A DNA stretch of 55,613 nt, from positions 6,085-61,697 of the forward strand of contig DBWY01000012.1 in the NCBI GenBank assembly GCA_002309195.1, written 5' to 3'. A program made the translations under genes and the position numbers. The stretch's first letter is position 1. Every line of letters starts with the position of its first letter. The notes beneath the pieces were generated by a model. That model worked only from the letters and a program-made list of their open reading frames with translations, was not told the origin of the DNA and did not search any database. The DNA is from Treponema sp. UBA1226 (GTDB lineage: Bacteria > Spirochaetota > Spirochaetia > Treponematales > Treponemataceae). Below, piece after piece: positions 41,387-48,320 of this stretch.

Positions 41387-43144
41387 ATGGTAACATTAAC
41401 TATAAATGGCAAAGAAGTTTCTGTAAAAGAAGGAACAACTATCCTTGCTGCAGCAAAATCAATGGGAATGAAAATCCCTACATTGTGCCACAGCCCAGAC
41501 CTTAAACCATGGGCTTCTTGTGGTTTGTGTGTAATTAAGAATGTTGACCCACGTACTGGCCGTGCCCGCATGGCTCGTGCATGCTGTACAACAGTTACAC
41601 CTGGAATGAACATTGTTACAGACGATGCTGAACTTAGAAAAGCACGCCGCACAGTTCTTGAATTGATTCTTTCAAATCACCCGCAGGACTGTCTCAAATG
41701 TTCAAGAAACCAGAACTGCGAATTGCAGAAACTCGCATGTGAATTTGGTCTTAGGGAAATCCGCTTTAAGGAAATCCTCAAGAACCAGAAGACTGATGAT
41801 TCTTACGCAGAAATCGTTCTTGACCGCAACAAGTGTATCAACTGTGGACGCTGTGTAGAAGTTTGTCAGAATGTTCAGAACGTTCATGCACTCGAATACA
41901 ATGGACGCGGTGACAAGACTATGATCGGACCTGTTGCAGGTGTTGATATGGCTCATTCACCTTGTATCCACTGTGGTCAGTGTGCTGTTCACTGTCCTGT
42001 TGGAGCAATTACATTCAACAATCCAATCAACGATGTATTTACAAAACTTGCTGATCCTTCTTTGACATCAGTTGTATCAATCGCACCTGCTGTTCGTGCA
42101 GCTATCGGTGAAGAATTTGGATTTGCTCCAGGAACTCTTACAACTGGAAAAATCTATGCTGCATTACGCGCACTCGGATTTAAATATGTATTCGATACAA
42201 ACTTTGCAGCTGACCTCACAATCATGGAAGAAGGAAACGAACTTATTGAACGCATCAAGAAGGGCGGAAAACTTCCTATGTTTACTTCATGCTGTCCAGG
42301 CTGGGTAGACTATTGTGAAAAGAATTATCAGGATATGCTCCCACACCTTTCTACTGCAAAATCTCCACAGCAGATGGAAGGAGCAATGACAAAAACTTAC
42401 TTTGCAGATTCAATTAAAGTAAAACCAAAAAATATCTTTAACGTATCTGTAATGCCTTGTACTGCAAAACTTTTTGAAAGCACAAGAGATAAGAATATGA
42501 AGTCAAGCGGAGTTCAGGACTATGATATGGTTCTTACAACTCGCGAACTTGCAAAACTTATCCGTGAAGCAGGAATTGACTTTGCTAATCTTCCAGAAGA
42601 AAAAGCAGATTCAATCATGGGTGCTTACACAGGTGCAGGTACAATCTTTGGTGCAACTGGTGGTGTAATGGAAGCTGCATTACGTACAGCTTACTTTGTA
42701 CTCACAGGTAAAGAAATGAAACCTGTAGATTACAAACCGGCACGTGGACTTAAAGATGTTAAGACTGCAGAAGTTAAGATCAACAAGGACTTAAAAGTTC
42801 GTATTGCTATCGTTCACCAAATGGGCAATGTTGATGCAGTAGTTCAGCAGGTAAGACAGGAACTCAAAGAAGGTAAAGAACCATCTTGGCACTTTATCGA
42901 AGTTATGGCTTGCCGTGGTGGATGTGTTGCAGGTGGTGGACAGCCTTACGGAGCAACAGATGACATCAGAAAGAAGAGAGCTAACGCACTCTACAAGGAT
43001 GATGGAAAATGTAAGCTTCGTCAGTCACACAAGAACCCGGAAATCGCTAAGATTTACAAGGACTTCTTAGGAAAACCACTTGGAGAAAAATCGCATCACC
43101 TTTTGCATACAACATATACAAAACGCGATTTGTATCGTGACTAA
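41387..43144 (+). CDS. hydA: [FeFe] hydrogenase catalytic subunit (HydA)
   Basis: A 585-residue protein. N-terminal [2Fe-2S] domain ('CHSPDLKPWASCGLC'), then a His-ligated cluster site ('HPQDCLKCSRNQNCELQ'), then two [4Fe-4S] motifs ('CINCGRCVEVCQ', 'CIHCGQCAVHCPVGAI'). The three H-cluster signatures follow: 'FTSCCPGW' (~300), 'MPCTAK' (~355) and 'CRGGCVAGGGQP' (~508). The small-subunit region forms the C-terminus. It makes or oxidises H2 in the cytoplasm. Gene order C-B-A and tight spacing (25 bases) mark one operon. Maturases HydE, HydF and HydG are not in the window. Confidence 0.96.
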   Translation: MVTLTINGKEVSVKEGTTILAAAKSMGMKIPTLCHSPDLKPWASCGLCVIKNVDPRTGRARMARACCTTVTPGMNIVTDDAELRKARRTVLELILSNHPQDCLKCSRNQNCELQKLACEFGLREIRFKEILKNQKTDDSYAEIVLDRNKCINCGRCVEVCQNVQNVHALEYNGRGDKTMIGPVAGVDMAHSPCIHCGQCAVHCPVGAITFNNPINDVFTKLADPSLTSVVSIAPAVRAAIGEEFGFAPGTLTTGKIYAALRALGFKYVFDTNFAADLTIMEEGNELIERIKKGGKLPMFTSCCPGWVDYCEKNYQDMLPHLSTAKSPQQMEGAMTKTYFADSIKVKPKNIFNVSVMPCTAKLFESTRDKNMKSSGVQDYDMVLTTRELAKLIREAGIDFANLPEEKADSIMGAYTGAGTIFGATGGVMEAALRTAYFVLTGKEMKPVDYKPARGLKDVKTAEVKINKDLKVRIAIVHQMGNVDAVVQQVRQELKEGKEPSWHFIEVMACRGGCVAGGGQPYGATDDIRKKRANALYKDDGKCKLRQSHKNPEIAKIYKDFLGKPLGEKSHHLLHTTYTKRDLYRD

Positions 43145-43180
43145 TAGCCTTTAATATGTAAACATGTAAACTAAATACTA

Positions 43181-43218
43181 AAAAAGCCTTTAAAAGTCCG
43201 CTTTTAAAGGCTTTTTTA
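43181..43218 (+). terminator. Rho-independent terminator of the hydrogenase operon
   Basis: AAAAAGCCTTTAAAAG/CTTTTAAAGGCTTTTT hairpin with loop TCCG, directly before a T-run. Confidence 0.9.
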
Positions 43219-43324
43219 TTCGAATTTCTGCAACTTTTTCGTAAAAACCTTGTCTAATTAGTATAGAAGGAACAGAAAGGATTTGATTTTGTTCCGCATA
43301 CCCTTAAAAAAAGAGGTTTTTTTT

Positions 43325-43978
43325 ATGAGAAACGTTATTAATACTATTCCGGCACTTCTTACAGCCGTAGCTAAAAAATTTGCAGTAAAACCTGCCATGC
43401 TTCTTAAAAATGGCAATAAAATTTCATATGACGATATGATGTGGGATGTATCACTTACATGCCGCGCCCTTAAAGAACAGGGAATTACAAAAAGCAGCAA
43501 GGTTGCACTTTTTATGGATAACAGCCCTCAGTGTGTAGAAAGTTTTCTTGCAATTACAAAGATGGGCGCAGTTGCAATTCTTATAAGCTATGATTTTTCT
43601 GAAAATCAGATTAAAGAAATTCTTGAACAGGAAAAACCAGATGCAATTTTTATAAGCGATTATAAATTAAGTTCTGTTCTTGGTGCGCAGAATACAACTA
43701 TTCTTGCAATTGATGATAACCGTGTGTTAAAACAGGTTTCACGCCAGGTAAAAAATTCTATCACACAGGTTTCAGAAAAAGACAATGCCGTAATCATGTT
43801 TGATACTACAGAAAACGGTGGACTTACAAAACAGGTTTTGACACAGAAAGCGTTTGTAGAAATGACATCACAGGTTAAAAAATCTTTTGTTACAGAATCT
43901 GTTAATTCTATTATCGATTGTGTAAAAGATTTTATCGCTCCGATTTTTAAGGGGTTTGCAGTTTGTACAACTAACTAG
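43325..43978 (+). CDS. Truncated adenylate-forming (ANL) N-terminal domain protein
   Basis: A 217-residue protein matching only the first third of acyl-CoA synthetases. 'KISYDDMMWDVSLTCRALKEQGI', 'VALFMDNSPQCVESFLAITKMGAVAILISYDF' and 'QIKEILEQEKPDAIFIS' align with the N-terminus of the full enzyme at 52291. Where that enzyme has the ATP-binding 'TSGTTGTPKG', this one has 'DTTENGGLTKQ'. The adenylation and C-terminal domains are absent, so catalysis is unlikely. It has a good start (GAGG at 43313-43316, ATG 43325) and a strong terminator of its own, so it looks maintained and not freshly broken. Confidence 0.7.
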   Translation: MRNVINTIPALLTAVAKKFAVKPAMLLKNGNKISYDDMMWDVSLTCRALKEQGITKSSKVALFMDNSPQCVESFLAITKMGAVAILISYDFSENQIKEILEQEKPDAIFISDYKLSSVLGAQNTTILAIDDNRVLKQVSRQVKNSITQVSEKDNAVIMFDTTENGGLTKQVLTQKAFVEMTSQVKKSFVTESVNSIIDCVKDFIAPIFKGFAVCTTN

Positions 43979-44012
43979 TTCCTTTTTTAAGGAGAGTTGT
44001 AAAATAGACTTA

Positions 44013-44069
44013 AGACTGCGGTTTCGTAAAATACGTGCAGGTATTTTACGCGCCTGCGGTCTTTTTTTT
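44013..44069. terminator. Long-stem terminator
   Basis: AGACTGCGG...CGTAAAATAC (44013-44034) pairs with GTATTTTACG...GCGGTCT (44041-44062), with an internal mismatch loop, followed by eight Ts. It ends the 43325 transcript. Confidence 0.85.
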
Positions 44070-44105
44070 GCCCGCACGTTGTTATGTAAATGTCAGAGAT
44101 TTTAA

Positions 44106-44777
44106 TTATCTTGAATTACTTCTTGCAAATCTTTTTTCTGCAATCGAGAAGATTTTTGTTAAACCGCATGTAAGGATAAGATAAATTGCGGCGCATGATA
44201 AAAGCGGAATCCACGCATTATACGTTGCGTTTCTGATTTTATCACCTGCATTGGTAAGATCCATTACAGCGATAAATGATGCAACAGATGTCTCTTTTAT
44301 CAATACGATGTATTCGCTTGCATATGTAGGAAGAATTGCTTTAAACGCCTGAGGAAAAACAATGTGTAAAAGTGTTTGTGCTTTTGAAAGCCCAAGAGAT
44401 CTTCCAGCTTCTGTCTGCCCCGGATCTACTGACTGGATTCCTGATCTGAAAATCTCTGCACAGTATGCACCTGAGTTTATTCCGTATGCGATGATGGCTA
44501 CGATAAGATTATTTGTAAGACCAATCGGAAGAAATATAACGAAGTAGAAAATCATAAGCTGTGTTGCAAGAGGAATACCTCTGAGCACAGTCGTATATAT
44601 TTCGCCGATAATCTGGAGTGGTTTGATTCCGGAGATTTTAAAAATTGCGATAAGCCAGCCGAGTATAGTACCGATTATAATTGCACATAAAGAGATAAGA
44701 AGGGTAGTGCCCAAACCTCTTGCAATAAGTACCCAGCGTGAGCCCGAAATTATTGTATCATAAAATGCCTGAATCAA
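44106..44777 (-). CDS. Amino-acid ABC transporter permease (second system)
   Basis: A 223-residue HisM/GlnP-type permease with about five membrane helices. The EAA loop is 'CAEIFRSGIQSVDPGQTEAGRSLGLSKAQTLLHIVFPQAFKAILP'. The frame is open to 44819, but that region is a terminator-like hairpin; GAGG at 44787-44784 points to TTG 44777 as start, giving exactly the length of the paralogue at 35078. It is downstream of the permuted binding-protein gene. No ATPase gene accompanies it. Confidence 0.88.
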   Translation of the reverse strand: MIQAFYDTIISGSRWVLIARGLGTTLLISLCAIIIGTILGWLIAIFKISGIKPLQIIGEIYTTVLRGIPLATQLMIFYFVIFLPIGLTNNLIVAIIAYGINSGAYCAEIFRSGIQSVDPGQTEAGRSLGLSKAQTLLHIVFPQAFKAILPTYASEYIVLIKETSVASFIAVMDLTNAGDKIRNATYNAWIPLLSCAAIYLILTCGLTKIFSIAEKRFARSNSR

Positions 44778-44793
44778 AACTGCCTCAAAAAAA

Positions 44794-44823
44794 AAGTCTG
44801 CAGAACTTATGTCCTGCAAACTT
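44794..44823 (-). terminator. Intercistronic terminator-like hairpin
   Basis: On the minus strand, AAGTTTGCAGGAC pairs with GTTCTGCAGACTT, followed by a nine-T run, between the binding-protein stop and the permease start. It probably limits permease expression, like the stem at 35029. Confidence 0.65.
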
Positions 44824-44833
44824 TTATATAGAA

Positions 44834-45616
44834 TTATTTACGAACGATGATAACCTGTTCTGATGTGTAATAAGGAACAGAAAAGTCTACGTTCTTTTTT
44901 CTTTCTTCTGTAACTGACATTCCGGCTGCGATAAAGTCGATTAATCCAGAATCAAGTGCGTTGATAAGTCCTTCGAAGGCCATATCAACAATCTGGAGTT
45001 TTGCACCGTAGTCCTGAGCAATGTGTTCACCCATTGAAATATCAAATCCTACAACATCTTTCTGTGGAATGTATTCGAATGGAGGGAACTGTGCATTTGT
45101 TCCGAGTTTTACAGATTTAGAAGAATCAATAACGATGGATTCTGGAACTTTAATTTCTCCATCTGCCGGCATAAATGCCTGGATGAGTTTGTCGTACTCA
45201 CCGTTTTCTTTCATTGTTGTGATTGTCTTGTTGATAGAATCCAGCAGGGCTTTGTTTCCCTTTTTAACTGCGATTGCATATTCTTCTTTATTTTCTGAGA
45301 ATACACTGTCGCGGACAATTGTAAGTTCCGGATGACGGCTTACGATTTCTTTTGCAGGAAGTTCATCGAGGATAACTGCATCGAGTCCGCCTGCCTTTAA
45401 TGAAAGGGCTGCATCGATTCCTGTTTTAAAAGGCAATACTTCTTTCTGTGTAAGGCCACTTGCTTCGTTAACCCAGGTTTCTCCTGTAGTTCCGGCCTGA
45501 ACACCTATTTTCTTTCCTTCGAGATCTGCAACTCCATTAATAACAACTTTCTTTTTTCCGCATGAAGCAAGGCTAAATAACATAACTGCACATGCGATTA
45601 AACTGATTTTTTTCAT
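44834..45616 (-). CDS. Circularly permuted amino-acid substrate-binding lipoprotein
   Basis: A 260-residue family-3 solute-binding protein with its halves in reverse order. Lipoprotein signal ends 'SLASC' (Cys19). Residues ~30-149 are what is normally the second half: 'DLEGKKIGVQAGTTGETW', 'GGLDAVILDE' (ligand Asp84), 'YAIAVKKGN', and 'TMKENGEYDKLIQAF', the usual C-terminus. A ~20-residue linker follows (150-169). Residues ~170-260 are the usual first half: 'LGTNAQFPPFEY', 'VGFDISMGEHIA', and 'AAGMSVTEERKKNVDFSVPYY' (Arg239), ending at the hinge strand 'SEQVIIVRK'. All ligand contacts are kept, so it should bind an amino acid. ATG 45622 abuts AGGAG, so the second ATG (45616) is the likely start. 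Confidence 0.9.
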   Translation of the reverse strand: MKKISLIACAVMLFSLASCGKKKVVINGVADLEGKKIGVQAGTTGETWVNEASGLTQKEVLPFKTGIDAALSLKAGGLDAVILDELPAKEIVSRHPELTIVRDSVFSENKEEYAIAVKKGNKALLDSINKTITTMKENGEYDKLIQAFMPADGEIKVPESIVIDSSKSVKLGTNAQFPPFEYIPQKDVVGFDISMGEHIAQDYGAKLQIVDMAFEGLINALDSGLIDFIAAGMSVTEERKKNVDFSVPYYTSEQVIIVRK

Positions 45617-45650
45617 TTCCATCTCCTGGACTTTATTGAATTTAACATTA

Positions 45651-45679
45651 ATTATAGCACCTTTTATATTTATCTACAA
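45651..45679 (-). promoter_or_regulatory. Promoter of the permuted binding-protein operon
   Basis: Minus strand: TTGTAG (45679-45674), 17-bp spacer, TATAAT (45656-45651). Confidence 0.6.
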
Positions 45680-45699
45680 TATTATATGAAAAACTACTA

Positions 45700-45728
45700 T
45701 TGAATAAACATTAATTTTACTTCATAAT
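45700..45728 (+). promoter_or_regulatory. Promoter of cimA
   Basis: TTGAAT (45700-45705), 17-bp spacer, CATAAT (45723-45728), divergent from the minus-strand promoter at 45651. Confidence 0.45.
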
Positions 45729-45754
45729 TTTACCAAAAATTAACAGGAGTTCGT

Positions 45755-47359
45755 ATGAGCGGTACAAAAACAATTGATATACTTGATTCAACTTTACGCG
45801 ATGGAGCACAGGGAGAAGGAATCAGCTTTTCAATTCAGGATAAAATTCATATTGTAGAAGCTCTTGATGAACTCGGCGTTAAATACGTAGAAGCTGGAAA
45901 TCCGGGAAGCAACCCTAAGGACATGGAGTTTTTCCAGCAGGTAAAGAAATTAAACTTAAAAAATGCAAGACTCTGTGCATTCGGTTCAACAAGAAGAAAG
46001 GGAATGCAGTGCATCGAAGATACAAATCTCCAGAGTCTTCTTGCAGCAGATACAGAGGATGTTGTTTTCTTTGGAAAAAGCTGGGATTTTCAGGTAACAG
46101 ATATTATCCGCACGACTCTCGAAGAAAATCTCGAAATGATTCGTGATACTGCAGAGTTCTTAAAGAAAAACGGAAGAAACGTAATTTATGATGCAGAACA
46201 TTTCTTTACTGCTTACGTAAAGAATAAAGAATATGCAATGAAAACTTTGCAGGCTGCAATTGACGGTGGTGCAAGTGTTCTTACTTTATGCGAGACAAAG
46301 GGTGGCTGTGTTCTTGATGAATGCCGCGAAATTACAAAAGATGTTGTAAAGACTTTTGGTGATAAAGCTGTAATCGGAATTCACACACACAACGACTCGG
46401 GGCTTGCAGTTGCCAATACACTTATGGCAGTAGATTCCGGTGCTCGTCATGTTCAGGGTTGTTTACTCGGAATCGGCGAAAGAACAGGAAATGCAAATCT
46501 TTCGACCATCATTCCTAACCTGCAGCTCAAAATGGGTTACGAGTGTATTCCGTCAGAAAATTTAAAGATTATAACACCGACTGTAAAAAAGATTGCAGAA
46601 ATTTCTAACCTGCATCTTGATTCGGGACTTCCTTATGTCGGAACAAATGCGTTTGCTCACAAAGCAGGAATGCACATCGATGCAGTTTTAAAAAATCCGT
46701 ATGCATATGAACACATTGAGCCGGAATCTGTAGGTAACGAACGCGTGTTCCTGATGAGCGAAGTTGCTGGCCGTAGCATGATAATCGAAAAGATTAAGAA
46801 GTTTGATTCTTCTATCGAAAAAGATGATCCTGTTGTTGCAGAAATAATGCAGAAAGTAAAGCAGCTTGAGTTTGAAGGTTATCAGTTTGAAGGTGCAGAC
46901 GGAAGTTTTGAACTTCTTGTACGAAAAACAATCGGTAAGTATCAGCCGTTCTTTAAGCTTCATTATTATCAGGTTAATTCTGTTAATCCACGCCCAGAAG
47001 AAGGCGTATGTGCATGTGCACAGGTAAAAGTAGAAGTTGATGAACAGATAGAAGTAACCGGCGGCGAAGGAATGGGTCCTGTAAATGCACTTGATATTGC
47101 ATTTAGAAAAGCATTGGAAAGATTTTATCCTTCGGTACAGTCATTCAGACTTACAGACTATAAAGTTCGTGTTCTTGATGGAAAGAGTGCGACAGCAAGC
47201 CGCGTTCGTGTATTGATTGAATCATCAGATGGAAACGAAAGCTGGACAACAGTCGGAGTAAGCTGCGACCTTGTAGAAGCTTCATGGCTTGCACTCGTTG
47301 ATTCGTTCGAGTACAAGCTCATTAAAGATGTAGAAAAGAAGTTTAAGAAGATTATATAG
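45755..47359 (+). CDS. cimA: (R)-citramalate synthase
   Basis: A 534-residue enzyme of the isopropylmalate/homocitrate synthase superfamily, in the length range of CimA. 'DSTLRDGAQGEGISFS' is the N-terminal active-site block (Arg, Asp), 'GIHTHNDSGLAVAN' supplies metal-binding His residues, and 'TGNANLSTIIPNLQLKMG' is typical of citramalate synthases. The C-terminal ~130 residues form the regulatory domain. It condenses pyruvate and acetyl-CoA to citramalate, the first step of the threonine-independent route to isoleucine. AGGAG precedes the ATG. The 3' end overlaps the convergent acetyltransferase by eight bases. Confidence 0.93.
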   Translation: MSGTKTIDILDSTLRDGAQGEGISFSIQDKIHIVEALDELGVKYVEAGNPGSNPKDMEFFQQVKKLNLKNARLCAFGSTRRKGMQCIEDTNLQSLLAADTEDVVFFGKSWDFQVTDIIRTTLEENLEMIRDTAEFLKKNGRNVIYDAEHFFTAYVKNKEYAMKTLQAAIDGGASVLTLCETKGGCVLDECREITKDVVKTFGDKAVIGIHTHNDSGLAVANTLMAVDSGARHVQGCLLGIGERTGNANLSTIIPNLQLKMGYECIPSENLKIITPTVKKIAEISNLHLDSGLPYVGTNAFAHKAGMHIDAVLKNPYAYEHIEPESVGNERVFLMSEVAGRSMIIEKIKKFDSSIEKDDPVVAEIMQKVKQLEFEGYQFEGADGSFELLVRKTIGKYQPFFKLHYYQVNSVNPRPEEGVCACAQVKVEVDEQIEVTGGEGMGPVNALDIAFRKALERFYPSVQSFRLTDYKVRVLDGKSATASRVRVLIESSDGNESWTTVGVSCDLVEASWLALVDSFEYKLIKDVEKKFKKII

Positions 47360-48011
47360 AAGCTGCAAGCTTTTCTGCTTCTTCTTTTACTTCATCAAAG
47401 AATCTTGCAATGTGGAAACCATCTGCAACTGCGTGGCTTATCTGCATTGCAATCGGCATTTTAACTGTTCCGTTTTCTTCGAAAGTTTTTCCTGTTGTAA
47501 GGATTGGTGAAAAATATTTTCCGCTTTCTGACATCTTAACGTTTACTGATGTAAAAGAGAAAGGAACGTGTGAGATTTCGAATGCGTTGTCCGGAATATC
47601 GTGTGCGTTTAATGAAGTAAGTTTTAACCCTTCATCGATTGTTTTCTGGCATCCGTCGTAGAAACTCTTGAAATCTTTTGTAAACTTTGTCCACACGCGT
47701 GTAAAAAGTTCTGTGTCTTTGTGGAATACGCGGAAAATCGGATTGATTTCGTCCCAGATCATAAGTTCACCGTTTTCTGCACAATATCCGACTTTAAATT
47801 CTTCGTGCTTGTTAAGGGCAATCGAAATTACATAAAGAATCGAAATTAAAAAATCTTTATTGCTTGCTTTGCATTTTGAATATAATGAAGAAACTTCAAT
47901 GTTTCCTGTCATTGCGCACATTCCTTTTGAACCGTGTGCATAATATTCGTAATAAGGTGCTCTTTTCCATGTCTTTAAGTCGATTGATTTGTAGCCGGAT
48001 GTCATTTCCAT
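47352..48011 (-). CDS. Chloramphenicol O-acetyltransferase-like protein
   Basis: A 219-residue protein, the usual CAT length. It co-aligns with type A enzymes over its whole span: 'TWKRAPYYEYY' near the start, 'GELMIWDEINPIFRVFH', 'PFSFTSVNVK' (active-site Ser), and 'QISHAVADGFHIARFFDEV', with the catalytic His in H-x3-D-G. It could acetylate chloramphenicol or another hydroxylated compound; chromosomal relatives often have other roles. AGGGG precedes the ATG. Codon use looks like the neighbours and no mobile element is next to it. Confidence 0.85.
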   Translation of the reverse strand: MEMTSGYKSIDLKTWKRAPYYEYYAHGSKGMCAMTGNIEVSSLYSKCKASNKDFLISILYVISIALNKHEEFKVGYCAENGELMIWDEINPIFRVFHKDTELFTRVWTKFTKDFKSFYDGCQKTIDEGLKLTSLNAHDIPDNAFEISHVPFSFTSVNVKMSESGKYFSPILTTGKTFEENGTVKMPIAMQISHAVADGFHIARFFDEVKEEAEKLAASI

Positions 48012-48071
48012 AATTTTTTCCCCTTATGATTTTTAAGTTGAGTTCAGTTTAACATAAATAAGAATTTTTTT

Positions 48072-48110
48072 CTATAAAAAAATGGGCTGGGGTAAAACTT
48101 ACTCCAGCCC
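48072..48110 (-). terminator. Orphan minus-strand terminator upstream of the CAT-like gene
   Basis: GGGCTGGGGTAA (48084-48095) pairs with TTACTCCAGCCC (48099-48110). On the minus strand it is followed by a T-run. No minus-strand gene lies upstream of it before the divergent DHFR gene, so it may be a leader attenuator or the end of a lost gene. Confidence 0.6.
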
Positions 48111-48285
48111 GGCAAGTATTATTTTACGATGTGTCTGGTATCGCTAAAACTCCTTTTTCTAAAGTTTATATAATACTTGATTAATATACTAAGCGAAAAA
48201 CCCATAATATCAATTATTTTGTATAGTGACATGAGAATATTTTTGTGGCAAAAAGAATATTTCAAAAACTCTGCGATAAAACGAT

Positions 48286-48313
48286 TTGAAATTTTATCCC
48301 GCTATGGTATTAT
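48286..48313 (+). promoter_or_regulatory. Promoter abutting the DHFR-fusion start (leaderless geometry)
   Basis: TTGAAA (48286-48291), 16-bp spacer, TGGTATTAT extended -10 (TATTAT 48308-48313), then seven bases to ATG 48321 without a Shine-Dalgarno site. Confidence 0.55.
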
Positions 48314-48320
48314 CTGTCAT

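Noticed and set aside
47352..48011. Recently acquired antibiotic-resistance cassette
   Set aside because: No insertion sequence, integrase or repeat borders it, and its composition matches the neighbours; more likely a resident chromosomal homologue.
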